Part shown: in pieces, positions 42,494-53,065 of the stretch
How the letters are laid out: each line of letters opens with the position of its first letter
Position numbering within the stretch: the first letter of the stretch is position 1
NCBI RefSeq assembly: GCF_012395835.1
Contig: NZ_JAAZSQ010000003.1
Location: 154,022-218,021, forward strand
Reading direction: 5' to 3'
DNA from: Arthrobacter mobilis
GTDB lineage: Bacteria > Actinomycetota > Actinomycetes > Actinomycetales > Micrococcaceae
Length of the DNA: 64,000 nt
Made by a program: the position numbers and the translations under genes
Notes under the pieces: model-generated
What the model saw: only the letters and a program-made list of their open reading frames with translations
Told to the model about the DNA's origin: nothing
The model's database searches: none

Positions 42494-44011
42494 TCACTGG
42501 CGGACGTCCGGGTCCACCCAGTCGAAGGTGCGGGTCACCGCCTTCTTCCACAGCCGCAGCCGGCGGTCCCGTTCCGTGTCCGCCAACTGCGGCACCCAGC
42601 GCCGGTCCTCGGCCCAGTTGGCGGCCAGTTCCTCGAGCCCGGACCAGTAACCGGCGGCCAGCCCGGCCGCGTACGCGGCACCGAGCGCCGTGGTTTCGGC
42701 CACCTTCGGCCGGACCACCGGCACGCCGAGGATGTCGGCCTGGAACTGCATCAGCGCATCGTTGGCAACCATGCCGCCGTCGACCCGCAGTTCGCGCAGC
42801 GGCACCGGAGCGTCCGCGTTCACCGCGTCCAGCACCTCCCGGGTCTGGAAGGCAGTGGCCTCCAGCGCCGCGCGGGCAATATGGGCCTTGGTGACGAACC
42901 GGGTCAGCCCGACCAGCGCCCCGCGGGCCTCGGGCCGCCAGTACGGGGCGAACAGGCCCGAAAACGCCGGCACGAAGTACGCGCCGCCGCTGTCCGGGAC
43001 GGTGGCGGCCAGTTCCTCCGCCTCGGCGGCGGAACCAACGATGCCCAGGTTGTCCCGCAGCCACTGGATGAGCGAACCGGCCACGGCGATGGATCCTTCC
43101 AGTGCATAATGCGCCGGCTGCGCACCGATCCGGTAGGCGACGGTGGTGAGCAGCCCGTTGCGCGAGCTGACAATGTCCTGGCCGGTGTTGACCACGACGA
43201 AGCAGCCGGTGCCGTAGGTGTTCTTGGCACCCCCGCGGCCGAAGGCGGCCTGGCCGAAGGTGGCCGCCTGCTGGTCGCCGAGGATCCCGGCCACCGGCAC
43301 CAGCCGCAGCAGCTGGGAGCCGTGGACGGTGCCGTAGACCTCGGCCGAGGACCGGATCTGCGGCAGCATCGCCGGGGGGACGCCGAAGGCGGCCAGGATC
43401 CCTTCATCCCACTGCAGCGTGCGGAGGTCCATGAACAGCGTCCGCGACGCGTTGGTGACGTCCGTGGCGTGCACGCCGCCGGCGGGGCCGCCGGTGAGGT
43501 TCCACAGCACCCAGGTGTCCATGGTGCCGAAGAGCAGCTCCCCCGCCTCGGCCCGGGACCGGGCGCCGGGCACGTTGTCCAGGATCCAGGCGAGCTTGGT
43601 GCCGGAAAAATAGGGTGCCAGCGGCAGCCCGGTCGCCTCCCGGAACCGGTCCGGCCCGCCGTCGGCAGCCAGCCGGTCGCACAGCGGCTGGGTACGTACG
43701 TCCTGCCAGACAATCGCATTGCACACCGGCTTCCCGGTGCGCCGGTCCCAGACCACGGTGGTCTCGCGCTGGTTGGTCAGCCCGACGGCGGCAATGTCGT
43801 GCCGCGTCAGCCCCGCCCTGGACAGGGCCAGCGCCACGACCTCGCGCACGTTGTCCCAGATTTCGGCCGGGTCGTGCTCCACCCACCCCGGGCGCGGCAG
43901 GATCTGCCGGTGCTCCTTCTGCCCGGCGGCCAGAACCCGGCCGGCGTGGTCGAAGACCATGGCCCGGGTGGAGGTGGTGCCTTGGTCGATGGACAAGACG
44001 AAATCCGGCAT
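42494..44011 (-). CDS. glpK: Glycerol kinase
   Basis: Phosphorylates glycerol to glycerol 3-phosphate using ATP. It is 505 aa. The FGGY kinase opening [13 protein letters not shown] (nucleotide loop), [14 protein letters not shown] and the C-terminal ATP-binding [14 protein letters not shown] are present. The ATG at 44011 gives the standard length; AGGTAGGA lies nine bases upstream. No glpF or glpD is adjacent, so it stands alone here, divergent from an aldo/keto reductase. Confidence 0.96.
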   Translation of the reverse strand: MPDFVLSIDQGTTSTRAMVFDHAGRVLAAGQKEHRQILPRPGWVEHDPAEIWDNVREVVALALSRAGLTRHDIAAVGLTNQRETTVVWDRRTGKPVCNAIVWQDVRTQPLCDRLAADGGPDRFREATGLPLAPYFSGTKLAWILDNVPGARSRAEAGELLFGTMDTWVLWNLTGGPAGGVHATDVTNASRTLFMDLRTLQWDEGILAAFGVPPAMLPQIRSSAEVYGTVHGSQLLRLVPVAGILGDQQAATFGQAAFGRGGAKNTYGTGCFVVVNTGQDIVSSRNGLLTTVAYRIGAQPAHYALEGSIAVAGSLIQWLRDNLGIVGSAAEAEELAATVPDSGGAYFVPAFSGLFAPYWRPEARGALVGLTRFVTKAHIARAALEATAFQTREVLDAVNADAPVPLRELRVDGGMVANDALMQFQADILGVPVVRPKVAETTALGAAYAAGLAAGYWSGLEELAANWAEDRRWVPQLADTERDRRLRLWKKAVTRTFDWVDPDVRQ

Positions 44012-44094
44012 GGGCCAGATCCTACCTGCAGGAGCCGGCGCAATCTGCGGCCCGCGGGCGATGATCCGGGGCAAAGCTCGGTAGAGTCTTGCCT

Positions 44095-44931
44095 ATGCGA
44101 TCCGAGAAGGTGCCGCTCAACAACGGCGTACTGATGGACCAGGTCGGCTTCGGACTCTACAAGGTCCCGCCGGTCGATGCCGCCGGGCTGTGCCTCCAGG
44201 CCCTGGAGATCGGGTACCGCCACCTGGACACTGCCGCGCTGTATGCCAACGAGGCCGGCGTGGGACAGGCGGTGCACCGGTTCACCGCGGAGGAGACCGG
44301 GCTCAGCCGCGAGGACATCTTCATCACCACCAAGGTGTGGAACGACCACCACGGCTTCGATGCCGCCCTGCACGCCTATGACCGCTCGCTCAAGGAGCTG
44401 GCGCTGGACTATGTGGACCTGTACCTGATCCACTGGCCCCGGCCGCGGCACGGCAAGTTCATCGAGACCTACCGGGCCCTGGAGCGGCTCTACCACGAGG
44501 GCCGGGTCCGGGCCATCGGCGTGTCCAACTTCACGATCCACCACCTGGAGCAGCTGCTGGAGGCCACCGAGGTGGTTCCGGCGGTGAACCAGGTCGAACT
44601 GCACCCGTGGCTGCAGCAGGCCGAACTGCGCGCCTTCCACGACCGGCACGGCATCCGCACCGAGGCCTGGAGCCCGCTGGGCCGCGGCATGGTGCTGGCG
44701 GACCCGGTGGTGCAGGAGCTGGCCCGGGACCTGGGCCGTACCCCGGCACAGGTCATCCTGCGCTGGCACCTGCAGCTGGGCAATATCGTCATCCCCAAGG
44801 CCAGCTCGGCCGCCCGCCTCCGGGAAAACTTCGACCTGGCCGGCTTCAGCCTGGACGAGGACGCGATGCAGCGGATGGCGGGGCTGGAACGCGACGGCCG
44901 GATCGGCTCGGACCCGGACGAGGTGAACTAA
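44095..44931 (+). CDS. Aldo/keto reductase
   Basis: NADPH-dependent carbonyl reductase of the 2,5-diketo-gluconate reductase type, 278 aa. The catalytic tetrad is complete: Asp45 and Tyr50 (HLDTAALYAN), Lys80 (TTKVW) and His113 (LIHWPRP). The NADP-binding end IPKASSAARLRENFD is present. The ATG at 44095 is chosen; a TTG two codons earlier is possible. It is followed 4 bp later by a hydrolase and then a glycosyltransferase. Substrate unknown. Confidence 0.92.
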   Translation: MRSEKVPLNNGVLMDQVGFGLYKVPPVDAAGLCLQALEIGYRHLDTAALYANEAGVGQAVHRFTAEETGLSREDIFITTKVWNDHHGFDAALHAYDRSLKELALDYVDLYLIHWPRPRHGKFIETYRALERLYHEGRVRAIGVSNFTIHHLEQLLEATEVVPAVNQVELHPWLQQAELRAFHDRHGIRTEAWSPLGRGMVLADPVVQELARDLGRTPAQVILRWHLQLGNIVIPKASSAARLRENFDLAGFSLDEDAMQRMAGLERDGRIGSDPDEVN

Positions 44932-44935
44932 AGCA

Positions 44936-45817
44936 GTGCCTCCGGTCCGGGAGCGCGCGCTCCGCCATGTCCTGTCCTTCCCGCACGGCAACGTCAGCTA
45001 CTGGGAATACCCGGCCGAAACCGGCCCGGACGCCCCCGCCCTGCTGATGATCCACGGCTTCCGCGGCGACCATCACGGGCTGGAGCTGATGGCTGCCGCC
45101 CTGCCCGGCTTCCGCGTGCTGGTCCCGGACCTGCCCGGCTTCGGTGAGTCCGCGCCGTTCGCGGCCGGCCGGCACGACGTCCCCGGCTATGTCCGCTTCC
45201 TGGCCGGATTCGCCGCGGCCACGGGCCTGGGCCCGGAGACCCTCCTGCTGGGCCACTCCTTCGGCTCCATCCTCGCCGCCCGCCTGATCGCCGAGGCTCC
45301 GCGGTCCTTCCGTGCGCTGGTCCTGGTGAATCCGATCAGCGAGCCCGCCCTGCAGGGACCGAAGGCGGTGGCCTCGCGGCTGGCCCAGGCCTACTACACG
45401 CTCGCGGCGAAGCTGCCCGAACCGGCCGGGCTGGGGCTGCTGCGCCATCCGGCGATCGTGCACGCGATGTCCGCGATGATGGCCAAGACCAAGGACCCGG
45501 CGCTGCGCCGGTTCATCCACGACCAGCACCGCCGCTACTTCAGCGCCTTCGCCGGCCGCGACGTCGTGCTGCAGGCCTTCCAGGCCTCCATTTCCGACGA
45601 CGTCGGCCAGGTGGCCGCCCGGCTCTCCGTGCCGGTGCTGCTGGTGGCCGGTGTCAAGGACGACCTCGGCTCCGTGGCCAGCCAGCGCCGGCTGGCGGGG
45701 CTGATCCCGCAGGCCCGGCTGGAATTCATCGAGGAGGTCGGGCACCTGATCCACTACGAGGCACCGGCCGCCGCGGCGGCGCTGGTTGACCGCTTTGCCC
45801 GGGAGCTGCCCGCATGA
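44936..45817 (+). CDS. Alpha/beta hydrolase
   Basis: 293 aa with the alpha/beta hydrolase triad: GHSFGS (Ser108), a late Asp in GVKDDLGS and His in VGHLIHYE. The LMIHGFRGDHHG oxyanion region is conserved. It starts at a GTG 4 bp after the reductase stop and overlaps the glycosyltransferase start by ATGA. Cytosolic; substrate not predictable. Confidence 0.88.
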   Translation: MPPVRERALRHVLSFPHGNVSYWEYPAETGPDAPALLMIHGFRGDHHGLELMAAALPGFRVLVPDLPGFGESAPFAAGRHDVPGYVRFLAGFAAATGLGPETLLLGHSFGSILAARLIAEAPRSFRALVLVNPISEPALQGPKAVASRLAQAYYTLAAKLPEPAGLGLLRHPAIVHAMSAMMAKTKDPALRRFIHDQHRRYFSAFAGRDVVLQAFQASISDDVGQVAARLSVPVLLVAGVKDDLGSVASQRRLAGLIPQARLEFIEEVGHLIHYEAPAAAAALVDRFARELPA

Positions 45818-46911
45818 AACTGGTCATGGACGCCCGCTATACCCGCATCGACCAACTGGACGGCATCAGCCGCTACGGGGCCAACCTGATCGAGGCCGCG
45901 GCCAGGCGCGCGGACGTCACCATGCTGATCTCGGACGAGCGGCAGCTGAAGTGGCTGCCGGACGTGCCGTGGGTGAAGATCAACAGCCCGCTCTCCCCCG
46001 CCGAGCTCTTCGTGGCCCGGACGGTGAACCGGCTCGGGGCGGATGTGGTGTTCTGCCCGATGCAGACCATGGGCAGCTTCGGCCGGCGCTACGGGCTGAT
46101 CCTGACCCTGCACGACCTGATCTACTACCGGCACCCGAAGCCCCCGGGGTTCCTGCCGCTGCCGGTGCGGCTGTTGTGGCGGCTCTACCACAAGGCCTAC
46201 TGGCCGCAGCGGCTGCTGCTGGACCGGGCCGACGCCGTCGCCACGGTCAGCGAGACCACGCGCACACTGATGCGGCAGGCACGGCTGACCCGCCGCCCGC
46301 TGCACATCGTCTCCAATGCCTCGGTGCCGCTGGGCGAGCCGCGGGATCCGGACGGGCCGCGGGAGAAAACCCTGCTGTATATGGGCTCCTTCATGCCGTA
46401 CAAGAACGTGGAAACCCTGATCGAGGCCATGGCGGCGCTGCCTGACTACCGGCTGCACCTGCTTAGCCCGGTCGCTGCGGAGCGCCGGCGCGAACTGGCC
46501 GCACTCGCCCGCGACCCGGAGCAGCTCGTCTTCCACAACGGGGTCTCCGAGGACCACTACCGCGAGCTGCTGCACCGGGCCACGGCCCTGGTGACCCTGT
46601 CCCGGGACGAAGGCTACGGACTGCCGCTGATCGAGGCCATGGCCGCCGGCACCCCTGTGGTTGCCAGCGACATCCCGATCTTCCGCGAAGTGGCCGGCGG
46701 CGCGGCGCTGTATGTGGACCCGCAGGATCCGGCAGCCTTTGCCGCGGCCGTCGGCTCGCTCGAGTCGGACGAGCGCTGGCGCCAGGCCTCGGTGGACTCC
46801 GTGCGGCGCGCCTCCGGCTACGACTGGGACACCTCCGCCGCCCAGCTGCTGGCCGCCGCCGAAGAGGTCCTCCGGCTGCGCTCCCGGCATTCCCATCGAC
46901 TGAGCAGATAG
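45814..46911 (+). CDS. Glycosyltransferase, GT4 family
   Basis: GT-B fold transferase of 365 aa using a nucleotide-sugar donor. The N-terminal acceptor domain starts MDARYTRIDQLDGISRYG; the C-terminal donor domain has LYMGSFMPYKNVETLIEAM and the E-x7-E motif in SRDEGYGLPLIEAMAAG. It resembles mannosyltransferases of glycolipid and wall-polymer synthesis, but the product is unknown. Last of the reductase-hydrolase-transferase operon. Its final codons form part of a palindrome shared with convergent priA. Confidence 0.9.
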   Translation: MKLVMDARYTRIDQLDGISRYGANLIEAAARRADVTMLISDERQLKWLPDVPWVKINSPLSPAELFVARTVNRLGADVVFCPMQTMGSFGRRYGLILTLHDLIYYRHPKPPGFLPLPVRLLWRLYHKAYWPQRLLLDRADAVATVSETTRTLMRQARLTRRPLHIVSNASVPLGEPRDPDGPREKTLLYMGSFMPYKNVETLIEAMAALPDYRLHLLSPVAAERRRELAALARDPEQLVFHNGVSEDHYRELLHRATALVTLSRDEGYGLPLIEAMAAGTPVVASDIPIFREVAGGAALYVDPQDPAAFAAAVGSLESDERWRQASVDSVRRASGYDWDTSAAQLLAAAEEVLRLRSRHSHRLSR

Positions 46912-46958
46912 CGCCCGTTTGCGCCCCGGAAACGGGCGTGATGTGGGAAGTCGATGGG
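46892..46958. terminator. Two-part palindrome between glycosyltransferase and priA (family member C)
   Basis: Outer stem CCCATCGACT/AGTCGATGGG (46892-46901 / 46949-46958) and concentric inner stem CGCCCGTTT/AAACGGGCG (46912-46920 / 46930-46938), separated by a symmetric 10-nt unpaired segment on each side. It covers the stop codon of the transferase and ends 7 bp from the priA stop. The outer end matches the outer end of the palindrome near 20.0 kb. Confidence 0.75.
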
Positions 46959-46964
46959 GGTTGG

Positions 46965-49046
46965 TCAGAGGAAGTCGAGGCCGTCGAGGCGGACCTGTAC
47001 CGGATCCGGGGTGCGCTTGGCCGACAGCGCGGCCTTGCGGGTGCGCAGGGCCGCGGTGACTTCGGCTGCCTCCCGGTAGCCGAAGAAGATCAGCAGGCGG
47101 TGCAGCTCCGGCGCCGGCTGCCGGTCCTGGACCGGGACCGGGCCTACCAGCCGGGCCTGCGGCAGCGGCAGGTCCTGCAGGAACAGCTCGATGGCGGCCG
47201 GGGTGCCGGTCAGCGCGGCGATCCGCACCGCCGGAGGCAGCTGCAGCTCGCGGCGCAGGTCCAGCTCCCGCTGTGCGGCGCCGGCCGGATCCCAGCGCAC
47301 CAGATGCCCGACGACGGCGTCGCTGTCCGCGGTGACGACGACGATCCCGCCGTCGCCGGCCGGACGAACCAGCGAGGCCGCGGCGAACCAGCGGCGCAGC
47401 GTCTGTTCCGAGGCCCGCAGCGATTCGCGGCTGAGCATGGCGTTGCCGTCCAGCAGCAGCGCGGCCGCGTAGCCGGCCTCGGCCACCGGCTCCGCCCCCG
47501 GAGTGGCCACCACCAGGGCCGCGCCGGGCCCGACCGTGTCCTTGACGTGCTCGCCGGCCGAGGAGACCACCGCCACGCCCGGGAAGGCACGCCCCAGTTC
47601 CTCGGCGGTCCTGGCCGCTCCGGCCACCGCGGCCCGCAGCCGGGCCGAGCCGCAGGCCGGACAGCGGTAGTCCGCCGCGAGCCGGCCGCACCAGCGGCAG
47701 GACGGAGCCGCACCCCGGCCGGCCTGTCCCAGCGGGCCGCCGCAGCCGGGGCAGCGCGCCGGGGTCCGGCAGTCCTGGCAGCTCAGCGACGGCGAGAAAC
47801 CGGTGCGGGCCACCTGCACCAGCACCGGACCGCGCTCCAGCCCGTCGCGGGCCGCGCGCCAGGCCGCCTGCGGCAGCCGGGCACGGGCCAGCAGCGGGTC
47901 CCGCTCCTGCTCGAAGGAGTCGGCGGTGTTGACCACCCGCGGCGTCTGGGCGCGCAGCACCGGGCGTTCGCACTGGATGGGCCGGGCCCAGCCGTGCTGG
48001 ATCAGCCGTTCGGCCTCGGTGCTGCGGGCCGTCGAGGCCAGCAGCACCGCGCAGCCTTCCTGCCCGGCGCGCAGCAGCAGCACCTCGCGGGTGTGCTGGT
48101 AGGGGGCGCGCTGTTCCACGTAGAGGTCGTCGCCGTCGTCGCACAGCACGATCAGCCCCAGTTCCTCCACCGGGGCGTAGGCGGCAGAGCGGGTGCCGAC
48201 GGCCACCTGCACCTCCCCGTGCAGCAGGCGCAGGTAGTTGCGGTAGCGCGGCGTCGGGCCGTCCTCGGCGCTGAGCCGGACGTAGCCGGTGCCGCCGAGC
48301 GCCGCCGCCAGCGCGGTTTCCATCCGGGCCAGGTCGCGTGCGTCCGGCACAACCACCAGGGCGCCGCGGCCGCTGTGCACGGTGGCAGCGACGGCGGCGG
48401 CCACCTGCGCCGGCCAGCCGGCCGGCCCGTAGGACCGGTGGCTGGTGAGCACCGCGCGCGGGCACTCCCCCGCGGCCAGGTGGGCCAGAAAGGCCGCACC
48501 GCTGGGATAGCCGGCAAAGCAGGAGGCATCCACGGCCGGCAGCCCGGGAACTGCCGCAGATGCACCGCCGGCGCCGGCAGGATCCGGGCCGCGACCGGCG
48601 AACTCCTGGTCCACCCTGGCCACGCGCGGGGGCACGGCCGCGCGCAGCACGTCGCTGACGGTCCCGGCGTAGCGTTCGGCCACGGCCGTGGCCAGGCGCA
48701 GCAGCCCGGCAGTCAGCACCGGCTGCGGCGAGACCACCTTGGTCAGCGCGACCAGGCGCACGCCCTCGGCCGCCTCGGCCTTGCGCGCGGTGATGTAGCC
48801 GGGCAGTTCCTGGCTGCCGAAGCGGGCCTTGATCCGGGCCCCGGGCACGGCGGCCACCGACAGCTCTTCGGGCACCAGGTAGTCGAAGAACCGGTCCAGA
48901 TGCGGCAGCGGGGACTCGACCAGCACCTGCGCGACCGGATCGTGGGCCGCTGCCGCCGAGGTGCCCCGCGGCCGCTTCGGCTGGCCGAAACCCTGCAGCA
49001 GGGACAGCTGGACGGGGTCCCCGGACTGCCCGGAGCCTGCAGCCAT
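46965..49046 (-). CDS. priA: Replication restart protein PriA, helicase motifs lost
   Basis: Primosome assembly factor, 693 aa. The 3'-end/DNA-binding N-domain (about 38-130) and the paired zinc sites with eight Cys (CQDCRTPARCPGCGG, CRWCGR, CPACGS; about 430-480) are intact. The Walker A Lys motif is absent (LTSHRSYGPAGWP at that place) and DEAH is replaced by CDDGDDLY, so ATP-driven unwinding is unlikely. This loss is known in actinobacterial PriA. It follows metK by 4 bp. Confidence 0.93.
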   Translation of the reverse strand: MAAGSGQSGDPVQLSLLQGFGQPKRPRGTSAAAAHDPVAQVLVESPLPHLDRFFDYLVPEELSVAAVPGARIKARFGSQELPGYITARKAEAAEGVRLVALTKVVSPQPVLTAGLLRLATAVAERYAGTVSDVLRAAVPPRVARVDQEFAGRGPDPAGAGGASAAVPGLPAVDASCFAGYPSGAAFLAHLAAGECPRAVLTSHRSYGPAGWPAQVAAAVAATVHSGRGALVVVPDARDLARMETALAAALGGTGYVRLSAEDGPTPRYRNYLRLLHGEVQVAVGTRSAAYAPVEELGLIVLCDDGDDLYVEQRAPYQHTREVLLLRAGQEGCAVLLASTARSTEAERLIQHGWARPIQCERPVLRAQTPRVVNTADSFEQERDPLLARARLPQAAWRAARDGLERGPVLVQVARTGFSPSLSCQDCRTPARCPGCGGPLGQAGRGAAPSCRWCGRLAADYRCPACGSARLRAAVAGAARTAEELGRAFPGVAVVSSAGEHVKDTVGPGAALVVATPGAEPVAEAGYAAALLLDGNAMLSRESLRASEQTLRRWFAAASLVRPAGDGGIVVVTADSDAVVGHLVRWDPAGAAQRELDLRRELQLPPAVRIAALTGTPAAIELFLQDLPLPQARLVGPVPVQDRQPAPELHRLLIFFGYREAAEVTAALRTRKAALSAKRTPDPVQVRLDGLDFL

Positions 49047-49050
49047 GGCC

Positions 49051-50256
<1,206 letters not shown>

Positions 50257-50269
50257 AAACATACCTTAC

Positions 50270-50343
50270 TTGCTGCCGGGTGCTCCCGTGCCACGGGCTG
50301 TGGGTATCCGCAGGGCTTGCTGCCGGTGTTTGCTGCCCTGCGG
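50270..50343 (-). promoter_or_regulatory. Structured metK leader with three GGCAGCAA repeats
   Basis: A 9-bp stem (50308-50316 / 50335-50343) starting at the coaBC end is followed by CCCGTG/CACGGG (50285-50290 / 50292-50297). GGCAGCAA occurs three times on the minus strand (50270-50277, 50317-50324, 50330-50337), the last just before the metK RBS. Could be a terminator plus leader or a regulatory RNA. Confidence 0.4.
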
Positions 50344-50344
50344 G

Positions 50345-51577
50345 CTACCGGGGTTTGAGTTCGCTGCCGATCCGCTCGATGATGGCCGCCGCGGTGGCAT
50401 CCTTGCTGCCGCTGACGGTGGCCGGTTCGCTGCCGTCCCGGTCCAGGATGGTGACGGTGGTCGTGTCCTGGCCGAAGACCAAGTCCTTGCCGACCTGGTT
50501 GAGCACCAGCAGGTCGCAGCCCTTGCGTTCCAGCTTCTGCTGCGCGTACTCAAGCACATCGGCCTCGGCGTCGCCGGTTTCGGCAGCAAAGCCGACGATC
50601 AGTTCCGGCCCCGCCTCCTGCTCGGAGCGCCGGGTCACCAGTTCGCGCAGGATGTCGGGATTGCGGACCAGGGTGATGACCGGATCGGCGGCGTCGTCCC
50701 GCTTCTTGATCTTGGTGCCTGCCGCCTCGGCGGGGCGGAAGTCGGCCACCGCGGCGGCCATAATCACGACGTCGGCGCCGGCGGCGGCCTGCAGGGCCGC
50801 CTGTCGCAGTTCCAGCGCGGTTTCCACCCGGGTCACTTCCATGTCCGCGGGCGCCGGGACCTCCATGTGCGCGGCGACCAGGTGCACCCGGGCGCCGGCG
50901 GCGGCGGCCGCGCGGGCCAGCGCCACGCCCTGCTTGCCGGAGGAACGGTTGCCCAGGAAACGCACCGGGTCCAGCGGCTCCCGGGTGCCGCCGGCGGTGA
51001 TGACCACGTGCCGGCCCTCGAGGGGCAGCTCCGCGGTCCGGGCCGCCCCGGCCGGCAGCAGGTAGGGGGCGACGAAATCGAAGATCTCCGCCGGCTCCGG
51101 CAGCCGCCCGGGGCCGGTGTCCTTGCCCGTGAGCCGGCCCACTGCCGGTTCCATGACGATGGTGCCGCGGCCGCGCAGCGTGGCCACGTTCGCCGCCGTC
51201 GCCGGATGTTCCCACATTTCGGTGTGCATGGCCGGGACCATGACCACAGTGCCGCGGGCCACCAGCAGGGTGTTGGTCAGCAGGTCCGAGGCCAGGCCGG
51301 CGGCGGCCCGGGCGAGCAGGTCCGCGGTCGCCGGCGCGACGACCACGAGGTCGGCTTCCTGTCCCAGCCGCACATGGTTGACCGTTTCCACCGCGTCGAA
51401 GACGCTGTTGCTGACCGGGTTGCCCGAGAGCGCCTCCCAGGTGGCCCGGCCGATGAACTTGTCGGCGGCCTCGGTGGGAATGACCGTGACCTCGTGGCCG
51501 GCTTCCTTAAACAACCGGAGCAGGGATGCGGCCTTGTAGGCGGCGATTCCACCGCCCACTCCAAGTACGATCCGCAT
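50345..51577 (-). CDS. coaBC: Bifunctional CoaBC (phosphopantothenoylcysteine synthetase/decarboxylase)
   Basis: Two steps of coenzyme A synthesis, 410 aa. The N-terminal flavodoxin-like CoaC half (about 1-185) has GGGIAAYK and the active-site His in VNHVRLG, plus PAMHTEMW. The C-terminal CoaB half starts about residue 195 with VVITAGGTREPLDPVRFLGNRSSG. The flap Cys known from E. coli is not evident at GKDTGPGRLPEP. It lies 35 bp after rpoZ. Confidence 0.95.
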   Translation of the reverse strand: MRIVLGVGGGIAAYKAASLLRLFKEAGHEVTVIPTEAADKFIGRATWEALSGNPVSNSVFDAVETVNHVRLGQEADLVVVAPATADLLARAAAGLASDLLTNTLLVARGTVVMVPAMHTEMWEHPATAANVATLRGRGTIVMEPAVGRLTGKDTGPGRLPEPAEIFDFVAPYLLPAGAARTAELPLEGRHVVITAGGTREPLDPVRFLGNRSSGKQGVALARAAAAAGARVHLVAAHMEVPAPADMEVTRVETALELRQAALQAAAGADVVIMAAAVADFRPAEAAGTKIKKRDDAADPVITLVRNPDILRELVTRRSEQEAGPELIVGFAAETGDAEADVLEYAQQKLERKGCDLLVLNQVGKDLVFGQDTTTVTILDRDGSEPATVSGSKDATAAAIIERIGSELKPR

Positions 51578-51612
51578 GCCTGCCCCGGGTATCCGTTCTG
51601 GGTGCTGTTCTG

Positions 51613-51876
51613 CTATTCGGCCGGCTGCTCGACAGGCTTGCTGACCAGCAGGCCCTCGTTGATCTCGCGCAGTGCGATGGACAGCGGCTTCTCGTTCAGG
51701 CGGGTGTCCACGAGGGGGCCGACGTACTCGAAGAGGCCCTCGTGCAGCTGGGAGTAGTAGGCATTGATCTGGCGGGCGCGCTTGGCGCCGAAGATCACCA
51801 GGGCGTACTTCGAGTCCGCCGCCTCCAGCAGGGAGTCGATCGGCGGGTTGATGATGCCTTCGAGGTTGGTCGACAC
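51613..51876 (-). CDS. rpoZ: RNA polymerase omega subunit
   Basis: 87-aa core RNA polymerase subunit that aids beta-prime folding. It has the typical actinobacterial sequence with [20 protein letters not shown] (N-terminal helical core) and [17 protein letters not shown]. The GTG at 51876 gives standard length. It lies between gmk and coaBC, the usual order. Confidence 0.96.
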   Translation of the reverse strand: MSTNLEGIINPPIDSLLEAADSKYALVIFGAKRARQINAYYSQLHEGLFEYVGPLVDTRLNEKPLSIALREINEGLLVSKPVEQPAE

Positions 51877-51905
51877 AAATTCTCCAAAGTTCTGTGGGAC
51901 GTGCG

Positions 51906-52478
51906 TCAGCGCTGGTGCGGGACCAGTCCCATCAATGACACGAGCTCGTCTGCTGCCCGCTTCACGTCGTCGTTGATGACGGTGAAGTCGAATTCCGGTT
52001 CGGCAGCAAGTTCCAGTTTAGCGGTTTCCAGCCGGCGCCGCTGTTCATCGGGGCTTTCGGTGCCGCGGCCGATCAGCCGGCGGACCATTTCGTCCCAGCT
52101 GGGCGGGGCCAGGAAGACGAAATTCGCCTCGGGCATGGACTGCTTGACCTGCCGGGCGCCCTGCAGGTCGATCTCCAGCAGCACGGACTTGCCCTCGGCC
52201 ATGGCCTGCTCCACGGTGGAGCGGAGGGTGCCGTAGCGGTTGACTCCGTGCACCACCGCCCATTCGAGCATCTGGCCGGTTTCGACCAGCCGGTCGAACT
52301 CCTCCGGGGAGACGAAGAAGTAGTGCACGCCGTGCACCTCGCCCGGCCGCGGCGGCCGGGTGGTGGCCGAGACCGAGAGCCAGACTTCCGGATAGTTGTC
52401 GCGGATGTAGGTGGACACGGTGCCCTTGCCGACGGCGGTGGGCCCGGCAAGGACAGTCAAACGGGAAGTCGATGGCAT
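51906..52478 (-). CDS. gmk: Guanylate kinase
   Basis: Converts GMP and ATP to GDP and ADP, 190 aa. The P-loop is [12 protein letters not shown], with Thr-Ala where many members have Ser-Gly. [19 protein letters not shown] is the GMP-binding segment and [12 protein letters not shown] the Walker B region. It is 51 bp downstream of mihF, a conserved actinobacterial neighbour pair. Confidence 0.96.
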   Translation of the reverse strand: MPSTSRLTVLAGPTAVGKGTVSTYIRDNYPEVWLSVSATTRPPRPGEVHGVHYFFVSPEEFDRLVETGQMLEWAVVHGVNRYGTLRSTVEQAMAEGKSVLLEIDLQGARQVKQSMPEANFVFLAPPSWDEMVRRLIGRGTESPDEQRRRLETAKLELAAEPEFDFTVINDDVKRAADELVSLMGLVPHQR

Positions 52479-52529
52479 GCCTTCAATTTACCGGGTCCGA
52501 TCCGGCAGCCGGAAAATTGCCGGAAAGTG

Positions 52530-52856
52530 TCAGGAGGACGAGCCGCGTTCGAGCAGGTCGAGCAGGGCCTTGCGCTGGTGGATGCCCAGGCCGCGGACGC
52601 GCCGGGTGCGGGCGATGCCCACCGTGTCCATGATCCGGGCCGCGCGCACCTTGCCGACCCCGGGCAGGGACTCGAGCAGTTCGGCGACCCGGAGCCGGCC
52701 GATCGCCTCGACCGTCCGGCCGGCGTCGATCACCTGGGCCACGGTCGCCTGGCCCGACTTCAGCTTGGCCTTGACGTCCGCGCGTTCCGCCCGCGCCGCA
52801 GTGGCCTTCAGCCGGGCTGCCGTGCGTTCGCCGTCGGTCAGTGGTCGCAGGGTCAC
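52530..52856 (-). CDS. mihF: Integration host factor, actinobacterial type (mIHF)
   Basis: Nucleoid-associated DNA-binding protein unrelated to proteobacterial IHF, 108 aa. It has a long charged N-terminal helix (ATAARAERADVKAKLKSG) and an H2TH-type DNA-binding module, ESLPGVGKVRAARIMDTVGI, followed by RRVRGLG. The GTG at 52856 has GGAGG six bases upstream; a longer ATG start 12 codons earlier lacks an RBS. Upstream of gmk. Confidence 0.93.
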   Translation of the reverse strand: MTLRPLTDGERTAARLKATAARAERADVKAKLKSGQATVAQVIDAGRTVEAIGRLRVAELLESLPGVGKVRAARIMDTVGIARTRRVRGLGIHQRKALLDLLERGSSS

Positions 52857-52999
52857 GTCGAACCTCCACATCGCTTGCGGCGTCCGCACCATATGGCGCG
52901 GATTACATCAGCCTGAACTGAACCTATCCGCTGGCCAGGCGGAAAATCAATGCTTGACCAGCGGCGATGGACCCGCTCCGCGGCGCTACCCCGCCAAAA

Positions 53000-53053
53000 C
53001 GAGCGGCCCGGCCGCGCCCTTCCACGGGTGGAGAGGCGCGGCCGGGCCGCTCG
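53000..53053 (-). terminator. pyr operon terminator after pyrF
   Basis: Perfect 19-bp stem (53000-53018 / 53035-53053) extended after a 2-nt internal loop by TCCAC/GTGGA (53021-53025 / 53028-53032). It begins 13 bp after the pyrF stop and would end the pyr operon before mihF. Confidence 0.8.
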
Positions 53054-53065
53054 GTGGGAAAGCTG

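Noticed and set aside
50257-50344. SAM riboswitch upstream of metK
   Set aside because: The 88-bp gap is too short for the known SAM-I or SAM-IV architecture and no multi-helix junction or pseudoknot core can be recognised.
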